A stretch of DNA of 22,857 nt from CAXNKH01 sp049296795 (GCA_049296795.1 JBAQTC010000055.1:1-22857), one strand, 5' to 3'; shown: positions 14,105 to 22,304, counted from the stretch's first letter. The notes: generated by a model from the sequence alone, not told the origin. Program-made: numbers and translations.

Positions 14105-15011
14105 TTTCAGCGGCAACTTTTGGTCAGTCTACATACTGGCGTTAACTTTGCTCGGCATCCTGGGCTGCTTGATCCTGCTGTGGCTGACGGCACGCAAGAA
14201 AGTAGATGCGACACAGGACAACACCACCGGACATGTCTGGGATGAAGACCTGAGCGAAAGCAATAATCCCTTGCCACTTTGGTGGGTTGGGCTATTTGTG
14301 GTTTCCATACTCTTTGGCCTGGCCTACTTGCTGGCTTATCCGGGGTTAGGTGCCTACCAGGGACTCCTGGGCTGGAGCTCCAGGGCCGAGCATGCCCAGG
14401 AAATGGTTCAGGCCGAACAAGCGCTGGTGCCCTTGTATGCCCGATTTTCTGACATGTCGACAGAAAAAATCGCTAGCGACCCACAAGCCAGAGCCATTGG
14501 AGAGCGTCTGTTCATGAACCACTGCTCCCAGTGTCATGGATCGGACGCGCGTGGCAGCAAGGGATTTCCCAACCTGACCGACAGAGACTGGCTCCATGGC
14601 GGAACGCCTGAAAAAATCGCCCATACCATCAGCGCAGGGCGTACCGGTCTGATGCCCCCGATGAGCGCCGCAGTGGGTAGCCCGAGCGACGTCAAAAATG
14701 TTGCTAATTACGTTCTCAAACTCTCGGGCAGTCCGCACGATACCGTGCGCGCCGGATTGGGCAAGTCCAAGTTTGCGGTTTGTGCGGCTTGTCATGGTGC
14801 AGATGGAAAGGGCAACCAAACGCTGGGCGCGCCCAATCTAACCGACAACGTATGGCTTCATGGTTGGGGCCAAGAGGGAATCGTTGCCATCATTGAAAAA
14901 GGCAAAACTAACCAGATGCCGGCTCATTCAGACAAGCTTAGCCCAGCGCAAATTCAGGTGTTAAGCGCTTACATATGGGGCCTGTCGAACAAGCCTTCAG
15001 CCATTCAGTGA
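14097..15011 (+). CDS. ccoP: cbb3-type cytochrome c oxidase subunit III (dihaem)
   Basis: 304 residues from the ATG at 14097, which overlaps ccoQ by eight bases; the longer open frame upstream is only ccoQ read out of phase. Two membrane helices (about 9-31 and 61-83) flank the GHVWDEDLSESNNPLPLWW segment typical of CcoP. Two c-type haem sites follow, CSQCH at 143-147 and CAACH at 229-233, with Met ligands likely in LMPPM and NQMPAH. It receives electrons from the soluble cytochrome pool or the bc1 complex. Its stop overlaps a possible GTG start of ccoG. Confidence 0.97.
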   Translation: MSDFSGNFWSVYILALTLLGILGCLILLWLTARKKVDATQDNTTGHVWDEDLSESNNPLPLWWVGLFVVSILFGLAYLLAYPGLGAYQGLLGWSSRAEHAQEMVQAEQALVPLYARFSDMSTEKIASDPQARAIGERLFMNHCSQCHGSDARGSKGFPNLTDRDWLHGGTPEKIAHTISAGRTGLMPPMSAAVGSPSDVKNVANYVLKLSGSPHDTVRAGLGKSKFAVCAACHGADGKGNQTLGAPNLTDNVWLHGWGQEGIVAIIEKGKTNQMPAHSDKLSPAQIQVLSAYIWGLSNKPSAIQ

Positions 15012-16408
15012 TTCCCATTCTTCCGGTCAGCGTTGAGGCGACAGGCACGTCACTGTACGAGTCTCAAAAAAAAATCTACCCACGCTCCGTTTCCGGGGTA
15101 TTCACGCGTTGGCGCTGGAGCATGATTTTTTTGACGCAGCTGGTGTTTTACGGGCTGCCTTGGCTGCAATGGGGACAACGCCAAGCGGTGTTATTCGACC
15201 TGGAGGCCAGACGTTTTTTTATTTTCAATCTGGTCCTGTACCCACAGGACTTCATCTATCTTGCTGCGCTATTGCTCATCAGTGCCCTGTCCTTATTTCT
15301 CTTTACGGCCATTGCTGGGCGGCTGTGGTGTGGATTTGCCTGTCCGCAAACGGTTTACTCGGAGATTTTCCTGTGGATAGAACAGAAAATCGAAGGGGGG
15401 CGCAACGCACGAATTCGACTCGATGTTGCAGCGCTCTCGCCAGCGAAGTTGTTCAAGAAGTGGTCCAAACACGCCGTTTGGCTTGGATTGAGTTTGTGGA
15501 CAGGTTTCACCTTCGTCACTTATTTCACGCCGGCACACGAATTGCGTTTGGAAATTATGAATTTACGCCTGGCGTCGTGGGAAATGTTTTGGCTTGTTTT
15601 CTATGGTTTGGCGACCTACGGAAATGCGGGTTTTCTGCGTGAGCAGGTATGCAAATACATGTGTCCCTACGCCCGATTTCAAAGTGCCATGCTGGACTCC
15701 GATACGCTGATCGTCAGTTATGACCCGCTCAGAGGCGAGCCACGCGGAGCGCGCGCTCGCGCGGCAGATCCCAAACAGCTGGCGCTGGGTTCTTGCACCG
15801 ATTGCACCCTGTGTGTTCAGGTCTGTCCCACGGGCATCGATATCCGCAATGGTCTCCAATATGAATGCATCAGTTGTGGTTCGTGTGTGGACGTATGCAA
15901 TGGTGTGATGGACAAAATGAACTATGCACGGGGCCTGATCCGTTTCTCCACCCCCAAAGGTATGCTTGAAAATTGGAACGGCTCCCAGATGTTGCGTCGG
16001 GTGTTGCGTCCCAGGGTGCTGGCCTATGCCTTGGTGCTGCTCTTACTTAGTTTGGGGTTGCTGTTCAACCTGGCTTGGCGCGCACCGATGAAAGTCGATG
16101 TGGTGCGCGATCGTGGCGCCTTGGTGCGGGTGTCGATCGAGGGTCGTTTGGAAAACGTTTACCGTTTGCAGTTGATGAATGCCACGGAGCAGGTGCAGCA
16201 ATACCGTTTGAGCGTGCAAGGATTGCCAGGGCTGGAACTGATCTCCACGCACCAATTCAAGGTCGATGCTGCTCAATCACGCTGGGTCGCGGCCCGGCTG
16301 AGCCTGGCCGCTGGCGCTGCAGCGCAGGGCTCGCATCCAATTCAGTTTGTAGTCAGAGACGAGACCGGTTCTCAGGTCTCTGAAAAATCGGTTTTCTTGA
16401 TTCCATAA
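15008..16408 (+). CDS. ccoG: cbb3 oxidase assembly iron-sulfur protein CcoG (RdxA/FixG)
   Basis: 466 residues from the GTG at 15008, which overlaps the ccoP stop by four bases; an ATG at 14975 would add 11 residues and overlap ccoP by 37 bases, so the start is uncertain. YPRSVSGVFTRWRW and LYPQDFIYLAALLLISALSLF are conserved family blocks, followed by GRLWCGFACPQTVYSE and CKYMCPYARFQ. Two 4Fe-4S clusters are encoded by CTDCTLCVQVCP and CISCGSCVDVC. A last membrane helix and an Ig-like periplasmic domain complete it. CcoG reduces copper(II) for delivery to cbb3 oxidase. Followed by a TAATG overlap. Confidence 0.95.
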   Translation: MIPILPVSVEATGTSLYESQKKIYPRSVSGVFTRWRWSMIFLTQLVFYGLPWLQWGQRQAVLFDLEARRFFIFNLVLYPQDFIYLAALLLISALSLFLFTAIAGRLWCGFACPQTVYSEIFLWIEQKIEGGRNARIRLDVAALSPAKLFKKWSKHAVWLGLSLWTGFTFVTYFTPAHELRLEIMNLRLASWEMFWLVFYGLATYGNAGFLREQVCKYMCPYARFQSAMLDSDTLIVSYDPLRGEPRGARARAADPKQLALGSCTDCTLCVQVCPTGIDIRNGLQYECISCGSCVDVCNGVMDKMNYARGLIRFSTPKGMLENWNGSQMLRRVLRPRVLAYALVLLLLSLGLLFNLAWRAPMKVDVVRDRGALVRVSIEGRLENVYRLQLMNATEQVQQYRLSVQGLPGLELISTHQFKVDAAQSRWVAARLSLAAGAAAQGSHPIQFVVRDETGSQVSEKSVFLIP

Positions 16409-16557
16409 TGATGTTTCCCCAGAGCATGACAAATTCATTCTCGACCGTTTTGTTCCTGCACCCAGCGGGTCAGGGCTATGAATTTGCCAGCGAACGACTG
16501 CTAGGAATCCAGTCCAGCGATCCAATTGATCGCAGACAGATTCAAGCCTATCGATGA
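16408..16557 (+). CDS. Possible 49-residue ORF between ccoG and ccoH
   Basis: The ATG overlaps the ccoG stop in TAATG, followed directly by a second ATG, and the frame runs 49 codons to TGA at 16555. The product (start MMFPQSMTNSFSTVLFLHPAG) has no membrane helix, no cysteine and no motif I recognise. There is no ribosome binding site, so it would depend on coupling to ccoG. The 194-bp gap between ccoG and the FixH-like gene is unusual in this otherwise compact operon; the frame may be a real small protein or chance. Confidence 0.25.
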   Translation: MMFPQSMTNSFSTVLFLHPAGQGYEFASERLLGIQSSDPIDRRQIQAYR

Positions 16558-16602
16558 CGTGAATTTCGAAACGCTATAGTCCCATAAGCTGGAGCCACGC
16601 CC

Positions 16603-16863
16603 ATGTCCTTGCAAGCGAATAGTCAATCCAACTTACCCTGGTGGAAACATGGGTACGTCTGGCTGGTGATCTCAGGCCCCGTCGTCGTCGTGATAGCCGG
16701 ACTCATCACGGCTTGGTTGACCCTGCTGGCCCCTGATCCGGTGTTGTCTCGGGCTGAGCGCAGCCCCACTCCGGCAGTACAAGCGCGTAATCACGCTGCA
16801 GATCCTAATGCGGCTGCGCAACCGAAATTTGATCGTCCTGTGGATCAAGCCCAACCACGTTGA
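16603..16863 (+). CDS. ccoH: Short FixH/CcoH-like protein
   Basis: 86 residues. PWWKHGYVWLVISGPVVVVIAGLITAW is the conserved start of the FixH family (Trp-Trp, then one membrane helix at about 18-42), and APDPVLS occupies the place of the usual DPDYY-type sequence. The large periplasmic domain of Rhizobium FixH is missing; a short form of this kind with a QARNHAADP-like tail is common in Burkholderiales cco operons. It helps assemble cbb3 oxidase, probably with CcoI. GGAG at 16591-16594 precedes the ATG. The symbol is by position and N-terminal similarity. Confidence 0.8.
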   Translation: MSLQANSQSNLPWWKHGYVWLVISGPVVVVIAGLITAWLTLLAPDPVLSRAERSPTPAVQARNHAADPNAAAQPKFDRPVDQAQPR

Positions 16864-16914
16864 ATGCGGGGGTGCTTGTCCTGTTTAACGTTGAAACCTC
16901 TCAAAGGAGCGACT

Positions 16915-17169
16915 ATGTGGAAACGCCCTCTGGTGTGGATATTGTTAGCTTGGCCTTCTTTTTTGGCAGCCTGTTTTCTGGAAATGTTGGTGTTCGCCTT
17001 CGTCGATCCCAGTGACTTGCATTGGTTCGGCTCGCGGGAATCTGTCTCACGCCAAGGCGTGTACACCTTGTCATTTTTTATGTTTTGGCTGATCACCGCT
17101 TTAGCCAGCACCCTCTCACTGTTCTTGGCACTGCCTTTGTCCGAACCTAGCGATAGAGAGGTGAATTGA
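16915..17169 (+). CDS. Small membrane protein at end of cco operon
   Basis: 84 residues from the ATG at 16915, supported by AAAGGAG at 16903-16909; the open frame further upstream has no support. Two membrane helices (about 6-29 and 49-73) are separated by a short loop with DPSDLHWFGSRE. I do not know a characterised family, but small two-helix proteins of this sort are frequent between ccoH and fnr in related bacteria. Its 3' end overlaps the converging fnr gene by 23 bp, so read-through would make antisense RNA to fnr. Confidence 0.75.
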   Translation: MWKRPLVWILLAWPSFLAACFLEMLVFAFVDPSDLHWFGSRESVSRQGVYTLSFFMFWLITALASTLSLFLALPLSEPSDREVN

Positions 17170-17857
17170 TGATGAGTTTGAGCGCCTCGATGTCCAGAAT
17201 GTTGATGTGGCGTTGTTTGACGTCGACGATGCCCTCGTCAGAAAATTTCGAAAAAGTGCGACTTACTGTTTCGAGTTTAAGTCCTAGGAAGCTGCCGATT
17301 TCCTCGCGTGTCATGCGCAGCACCAATTCAGATTGAGAAAACCCCCGTGCTTTCAGCCTTTGCACCAGATTAAGCAGGAAGGCGGCAAGCCGTTCTTCTG
17401 CTCGCATGCTACCAAGAAGCAACATGACGCCGTTCTCGCGCACGATCTCGCGACTCAAAATCTTGTGCACATGGTGTTGCAAGGCATCGATTTCGCGCGA
17501 AATTTCGGCGATTCGATTAAACGGCATCACGCAGACTTCGGTGTCCTCCAAAGCGATGGCATCGCAGTTGTGCTGGTCGTTGACGATGCCGTCCAAGCCA
17601 ATGATTTCCCCCGCCATTTGAAATCCAGTGACTTGGTCACGCCCATCTTCAGTGGTCACGCAGGTCTTGAAAAAGCCGCTTCGAATCGCATACAGCGAGC
17701 TGAATTTTTCACCATTGGAAAAAAGAGCCGCGCCGCGCTTGATCTTGCGCCGATTAGAGACCAGTTTGTCGATTCGATCAAGCTCATCGGCAGTCAATCC
17801 AACAGGCATGCACAGTTCGCGCAAATTGCAGTTGGAACAGGCAATATCAAGTTTCAT
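17147..17857 (-). CDS. fnr: Fnr-type oxygen-sensing transcription regulator (CRP/FNR family)
   Basis: 236 residues from the ATG at 17857; an upstream start at 17899 would add 14 residues without family resemblance and lies close to the promoter. Cys7, Cys10 and Cys16 (C-X2-C-X5-C) plus Cys109 in TEVCVMPF match the four ligands of the oxygen-labile 4Fe-4S cluster of E. coli FNR. A cyclic-nucleotide-like beta-roll, a dimer helix and a C-terminal helix-turn-helix follow; the recognition helix has E196, S199 and R200 (ETVSR), the FNR-type pattern that reads TTGAT. An FNR box upstream (17919) suggests autoregulation. It should control the other five boxes here. Confidence 0.95.
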   Translation of the reverse strand: MKLDIACSNCNLRELCMPVGLTADELDRIDKLVSNRRKIKRGAALFSNGEKFSSLYAIRSGFFKTCVTTEDGRDQVTGFQMAGEIIGLDGIVNDQHNCDAIALEDTEVCVMPFNRIAEISREIDALQHHVHKILSREIVRENGVMLLLGSMRAEERLAAFLLNLVQRLKARGFSQSELVLRMTREEIGSFLGLKLETVSRTFSKFSDEGIVDVKQRHINILDIEALKLIINSPLYR

Positions 17858-17918
17858 CTGAGGACGATCTCTGCTGTTGTTTTTTGAGTCTATCACCACT
17901 TCGCCCTTCGCGCTTGAG

Positions 17919-17932
17919 TTGACCTATGTCAA
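17919..17932. promoter_or_regulatory. FNR box in the fnr / hemN divergent region
   Basis: TTGACCTATGTCAA is a palindrome with FNR-type half-sites. Toward hemN, a -41.5 placement gives a start near 17967 with CACAGT (17955-17960, three of six) as -10. Toward fnr the best -10 candidate, TAGACT (17892-17887, four of six), is four bases too far for a standard class II promoter, so its effect on fnr could be activation or repression. Confidence 0.7.
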
Positions 17933-17985
17933 AGATCTCATCAAGCCTGTCGGGCACAGTGGGGTCTGAGTTGTGAGGATGGTTG

Positions 17986-19368
17986 ATGAAAACAGTCTCG
18001 ATAGATTTGTTGCGTCGCTTTGAAGGTACGGGGCCACGCTACACCTCTTACCCGACAGCCGATCGCTTCGTTGAGGCTTTCAACGAGGACAGCTTGACGC
18101 AGGCTTTGCAACAGCGCCGACATGGCGGTGGTGCGCTGGCAATGCCCTTGTCGGTCTATGTTCACATTCCATTTTGTGAGTCACTTTGTTATTTTTGCGC
18201 CTGCAACAAAATTATCACCAAACACCACGACCGTGCAGAACAATATTTGCGCTATATCAGCCGTGAAATTGACCTTCATTTGAGTCATTTGGGCCCGGGC
18301 CAACAGGTCACCCAACTGCATTGGGGCGGCGGAACCCCCACCTTTCTCAGCGACCAAGAGTTGCACGAGCTGATGTCGATGTTGCGGCGCAGCTTCACGC
18401 TGGCGCCGTTAGGCGAATATTCGATTGAAGTCGATCCTCGCACCGTCGACTTAAAACGGTTGGAATTGCTCAGAGGGCTGGGATTTAATCGCCTGAGTTT
18501 AGGCGTTCAGGACTTTGACCCCGGGGTCCAAAAAGCCGTTCATCGCGTGCAATCTTCGGAACAAGTGGCCGCTTTGGTATCGGGGGCGCATGAACTGGGC
18601 TTCAAATCGGTCAATCTGGACTTGATCTACGGCTTGCCTCAGCAAACACCGGAGACCTTCGCGCGCACCTTGCAACAGGTCATCTATCTGCGCCCCGAAC
18701 GTATTGCCTTGTACGCCTACGCCCATCTGCCCGAACGCTTCAAACCGCAGCGCCGGATCGTTGCCTCGGAGTTACCCGGCGCCATGGCCAAAATTGAAAT
18801 GCTGTCGCAAGCGATATCTGCATTCATCGAGGCAGGCTATGAGTACGTCGGGATGGATCACTTTGCCTTGCCGCAAGACAGCTTGGCAGTGGCAAAACGG
18901 CAGGGACGATTGCACCGAAATTTTCAGGGCTACAGCACCTACCCGGACTGTGATTTGATTGGACTCGGTGTCTCGGCCATCAGTCGGATTGGGTCCAGTT
19001 ACAGCCAAAATGCAAAAACCATGGACGAGTACAACGATCGTCTTGATCAAGGTCACTTGCCGGTGGTACGCGGTTTGGCGCTGTCGCGCGATGACTTGCT
19101 CCGTCGCGCTGTCATCATGGCGTTAATGTGCCAAGGGCGCGTGGTGTTTGAGTCGATTGAGCTGGCCTGGTTGCTCGACTTCAAGCGCTATTTTTCAAAC
19201 GAACTCAAAACTCTGGTTTCCATGGTCGACGATGGCTTGGTCGAACTCGATGAGCAGGCGATCTTGGTGACCGAAAGGGGCTGGTATTTTGTACGCGCTA
19301 TTGCCATGGTGTTCGATCGTTATCTGCAGGCCGATCGCGACCGTTGCAAATTTTCCCGAATCATTTGA
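17986..19368 (+). CDS. hemN: Oxygen-independent coproporphyrinogen III oxidase
   Basis: 460 residues from the ATG at 17986, six bases after GAGGA; a TTG one codon upstream is unlikely. The radical-SAM cluster motif is VHIPFCESLCYFCACNK, with Cys64, Cys68, Cys71 and Cys73 in the HemN pattern C-X3-C-X2-C-X-C. WGGGTPTFL, SIEVDPRT and NRLSLGVQDFDPGVQKAVHR are further conserved blocks, and the family's C-terminal helical domain is complete. It converts coproporphyrinogen III to protoporphyrinogen IX without oxygen, supplying haem for cbb3 oxidase. The FNR box upstream fits anaerobic induction. The next gene starts immediately after its stop. Confidence 0.96.
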   Translation: MKTVSIDLLRRFEGTGPRYTSYPTADRFVEAFNEDSLTQALQQRRHGGGALAMPLSVYVHIPFCESLCYFCACNKIITKHHDRAEQYLRYISREIDLHLSHLGPGQQVTQLHWGGGTPTFLSDQELHELMSMLRRSFTLAPLGEYSIEVDPRTVDLKRLELLRGLGFNRLSLGVQDFDPGVQKAVHRVQSSEQVAALVSGAHELGFKSVNLDLIYGLPQQTPETFARTLQQVIYLRPERIALYAYAHLPERFKPQRRIVASELPGAMAKIEMLSQAISAFIEAGYEYVGMDHFALPQDSLAVAKRQGRLHRNFQGYSTYPDCDLIGLGVSAISRIGSSYSQNAKTMDEYNDRLDQGHLPVVRGLALSRDDLLRRAVIMALMCQGRVVFESIELAWLLDFKRYFSNELKTLVSMVDDGLVELDEQAILVTERGWYFVRAIAMVFDRYLQADRDRCKFSRII

Positions 19369-20046
19369 ATGCATATTTCGTTCGTTGGGGTGGCCTTGTT
19401 GATGGGTTTGGTTGGTGGGCCCCATTGCGCCATGATGTGCGGTGCGCCCTGCGCGGGAATCACACGCTTGATCGAACCCGGAGGACTGAGTCCGGTCTTG
19501 CGCTTTCAATTGGGTCGGATTGTGGGTTATTCAGCCGCTGGCGCTGCAGTGGCTACGTTGATGGACAACCTGACATGGCTGAGCACCCAGTTCAGCGTGG
19601 TTCGACCACTTTGGACCTTGTCGCACGCAGCAATTTTGGTTTGGGGCCTGATGCTGTTGGCCCAGGCTCGACAACCCCAGTGGGCTCAGGCTTGGGGCGC
19701 TGGCTTGTGGTCCTGCGCTCGACCACTGGCTCGGCGCTTCAATGCGCCCTTGCTGGTCGGTGTGTTTTGGGCTTTATTGCCTTGTGGCCTGTTGTATTCA
19801 GCCTTGCAGGCCGCTGCCTTGAGTGGTGATTGGCTTGACGGCGCATTTTTCATGGCTTTGTTTGCAGCCGGCAGCAGCGTCTCCTTGCAATTGACGCCTT
19901 TTATATTGCACCGTTTGCATGGATTGCCACCTTTCCTGCGGCAAGACTGGGGCGTCAGGCTAAGTGGTTTCTTGCTGATGGCCATGTCCTGGTCGGCGTT
20001 ACGGGTAGATCTGATGCCGGGGCTGGCCAAGTGGTGCGGAATCTGA
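19369..20046 (+). CDS. TauE/SafE-type membrane protein (COG2836-like)
   Basis: 225 residues with about six membrane helices. It begins HISFVGVALLMGLVGGPHCAMMCGAPC: the GGPHCAMMCG motif with closely spaced cysteines and a His is characteristic of the COG2836 subgroup, whose members often accompany cbb3 or copper-handling genes. A second signature, GVFWALLPCGLLYSAL, is near residue 128-143. Annotated relatives are called sulfite exporters, but the Cys-Met-His motif makes metal transport an attractive alternative. The ATG follows the hemN stop with no gap, so the two are cotranscribed. Ends 9 bp before the converging gene. Confidence 0.85.
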   Translation: MHISFVGVALLMGLVGGPHCAMMCGAPCAGITRLIEPGGLSPVLRFQLGRIVGYSAAGAAVATLMDNLTWLSTQFSVVRPLWTLSHAAILVWGLMLLAQARQPQWAQAWGAGLWSCARPLARRFNAPLLVGVFWALLPCGLLYSALQAAALSGDWLDGAFFMALFAAGSSVSLQLTPFILHRLHGLPPFLRQDWGVRLSGFLLMAMSWSALRVDLMPGLAKWCGI

Positions 20047-20058
20047 ATCTAGGATTCA
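20044..20058. repeat. Palindrome spanning two converging stop codons
   Basis: TGAATC-TAG-GATTCA is a perfect 6-bp inverted repeat containing the TGA stop of the SafE-like gene on the plus strand and the TGA stop of the converging gene on the minus strand. No T-tract follows in either direction, so it is a poor terminator. Confidence 0.5.
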
Positions 20059-21279
20059 ACTCAAACGTAGCGCAGCGGTCGGGGTCAGCAAGTGGGCCAT
20101 CAAGTCGCGCACGCTGCGAATCTGCTCGCCGAATGGTAACTCCCCCACACCGCGGAAAAACAGGCCTTTTTTGACATCACCTTTAAGGGCGGCTGCGAGT
20201 TGGTGGTCAATACAGAACTGGCCCCAGCCCGGTAAGCCATCGCGCAGGCCGCATTGCGCCAGGCAATCGAAATGTTTGGTGCAGCGCGCTTTAGGGTGGG
20301 CTTGTGCCATCAGTTTGGCTTCGTACTTCAGGTAAGTGAGCAGCCAAGGCGTGGCCACGGCACGCGCCGGCAAACCGGCAACGCTGGTGAACTCTATCAA
20401 TTCATCGTCTTTAGCTTCGGCCAGTATGCGTTTGAACTCGGGGTGGGCATCACATTCCTGGGTCACGGCGAATGGCGTTCCGAGCTGGACGGCGGCTGCG
20501 CCCAGTGCTTGGAGACGGGCGATGTCCTCAAAACAGCGGATGCCACCGGCAACGATCAGGGGGATCTCGGTTTCGATGCCGGCGGTACGAAAAAAGGCCA
20601 GAGATTGTGGAATCACATTCTCAAAATCGAAACGTGGATCTTTCAGGTCAGAAATTTTGGCCGCACCCAGATGCCCGCCGGCCAAGCGGGGATGCTCGAT
20701 CACGATCGCGTCAGGCAGGCGCTTTTTCCGTTCCCATTTTTTAACCAGAAGCTGCACACCACGTGCGTCCGATAAAATTGGAATCAAAGCCGCTTGGGGG
20801 TGGTCTTGCGCCAAATCGGGTAAGTCCAGGGGCAGCCCGGCGCCAACCACCACGGCATCGATGCCATTTTCCAAAGCACAGCGCACCGAGGGCGCATAGT
20901 CACTGATGGCTCGCATGACATTGACCGCCAACATGCCGCGCCCCTTGGAAAGGTCCTGAGCCAGCCGGATTTCACGACCTAAGGCCACCAGATTGGCGTC
21001 ATCAATGATTTTTTTGCAAGGACTCGCGTTGCCCACTCCCCGTGTTTGCTCCATCAAGTCGGGGTGATGGCGTCGCAGGTCAACACAAGAAATGGTCCCT
21101 ATGGCGCCCAAGGCGGCCACGCTTCCCGCGAGTTTGTGGGCCGAGATTCCGATACCCATGCCGCCCTGCACAACCGGCAACAAGCTGCGCTGGCCCAGGC
21201 GCAGGGCACGCAAGTCACCAGCGGACAACCAGGCGGCACAGTCGGGCGCAATGGCAGGCAAATGGGCATGAAGAGGCAT
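20056..21279 (-). CDS. Nitronate monooxygenase-like FMN enzyme
   Basis: 407 residues. The TIM-barrel FMN-binding blocks are VVQGGMGIGISAHKLAGSVA, GIDAVVVGAGLP, IEHPRLAGGHLG (with the conserved His-containing loop), IVAGGIRCFEDI and AVQLGTPFAVTQE. This is the nitronate monooxygenase / 2-nitropropane dioxygenase family, in which FMN oxidises alkyl nitronates or reduces enoyl or quinone substrates. A C-terminal extension carries Cys333, Cys339, Cys343 and Cys356, possibly a metal or Fe-S site not found in the short standard enzyme. It is preceded by an FNR box (21339) at ideal spacing, odd for an oxygen-using enzyme, so its true substrate is uncertain. Confidence 0.85.
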   Translation of the reverse strand: MPLHAHLPAIAPDCAAWLSAGDLRALRLGQRSLLPVVQGGMGIGISAHKLAGSVAALGAIGTISCVDLRRHHPDLMEQTRGVGNASPCKKIIDDANLVALGREIRLAQDLSKGRGMLAVNVMRAISDYAPSVRCALENGIDAVVVGAGLPLDLPDLAQDHPQAALIPILSDARGVQLLVKKWERKKRLPDAIVIEHPRLAGGHLGAAKISDLKDPRFDFENVIPQSLAFFRTAGIETEIPLIVAGGIRCFEDIARLQALGAAAVQLGTPFAVTQECDAHPEFKRILAEAKDDELIEFTSVAGLPARAVATPWLLTYLKYEAKLMAQAHPKARCTKHFDCLAQCGLRDGLPGWGQFCIDHQLAAALKGDVKKGLFFRGVGELPFGEQIRSVRDLMAHLLTPTAALRLS

Positions 21280-21338
21280 AGGCAGAGCGTCGTGACAAGA
21301 AGTGGTTCACAGCGTAACTGGAGCGGACTATCAAAGTC

Positions 21339-21352
21339 TTGATCTGGGTCAA
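21339..21352 (-). promoter_or_regulatory. FNR box upstream of nitronate monooxygenase-like gene
   Basis: TTGATCTGGGTCAA is identical in sequence to the box at 9200. With its centre at -41.5 on the minus strand, transcription would begin near 21304, with TACGCT (21316-21311, three of six) as -10 and a 25-nt leader to the ATG at 21279. No strong ribosome binding site is seen in that leader. Confidence 0.75.
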
Positions 21353-22304
21353 GGTGGGGTTGATCGGTCGGTTCGGTGCTGGCGGGGCGCAGCCCTGATG
21401 CGTCGATTCGCGATACCCTGGGTGGTTATGCGGGGGTAGGGGGTGGAAATCTCTAGAGTCCATGGCCAGAGATTGCTGTGTGCCCGCCCCCGTCCCACGA
21501 ATTTAATGGGTGTCCTTCCTAACCGATTTCCTATGCGGGAGACATCGGCCCGAGATCTTCGTAGCGGCAGGAAAAAAATTCGGGTTTGCAGGTTGCACCG
21601 GATTCGCACAGAAGTGAAAGGTGGAATCATTCCCTCTGACTTGTTGTTTGCACAGGATTCATCGGTTCCCGGTTCTGCAGAAATCCTGGCTGCCGGCGAC
21701 GATCTGGCTCTACGTCAGCTTTGTGCATGACGGCTACGAAGACTCCTCTACGCTCCACCGCTGATCAATGAAGGCGGCAACTACACGCTGGTGTGGGCCG
21801 ATCTGGGCTACGCCGGTGTGGACGACTACGCCGCTGGCGTGAGCTTTTCGGTTAAGATGCTCGGGGGAACTTAGTTCGCTGTGCCTCAATACGCGGTCAA
21901 ATTTTTTGGAATAAGGCCACCAATGACTTCGCAAAGTCATCAGGCCCCAAGGAAGCACTCTCAGCAACCAAAAGCCTTTGGATAATGTAGGCCGGAACTT
22001 GAGTTGAAAAAATGCCGTGGCTAACTTTTCGAGATCAGCGGTTTTACCAATCTCGCCACGCTTTTGAAGCACGCCCACAACCGTGGGGCTAACAGAGGTT
22101 TTGAGTGCGCGGAATGAACTTGGGGGTGCTATTTGGAAAATCTGGTTGGAAGGGGGCGACCTTGTTCCTTGAAAATTATTGGGGTATCAAAGGTGAAGTC
22201 GGGGAACAAATCGGGGAACGAAGCAGCATTTTAAAAAGTAAAACCTTTTATTCATGCGGGGTACAGACTATCATTCGAGCGGTTTCGCCACATTCATCAC
22301 TCTC
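21353..22304. other. Gene-poor eroded region before the tRNA
   Basis: About 950 bp without a gene I can support. Open frames of 60-114 codons occur on both strands but none has a ribosome binding site plus recognisable protein. A stretch near 21760-21872 reads like old coding sequence on the plus strand (INEGGNYTLVWADLGYAG, then a stop at 21872), without a start or identifiable family. An imperfect hairpin (GGCC...ATGACTT-CGCA-AAGTCAT...GGCC) lies at 21915-21946. The area looks like decayed or rearranged DNA. Confidence 0.5.
21915..21946. repeat. Imperfect hairpin without T-tract
   Basis: ATGACTT (21923-21929) pairs with AAGTCAT (21934-21940) around a CGCA loop, and outer GGCC (21915-21918) pairs with GGCC (21943-21946). 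No run of T follows on either strand, so it is not a typical terminator; it may be a remnant of an element end or a chance repeat. Confidence 0.4.

Noticed and set aside
21734..22078. 114-codon minus-strand open frame
   Set aside because: It is antisense to a coding-like remnant, has no good ribosome binding site and resembles no family I know.
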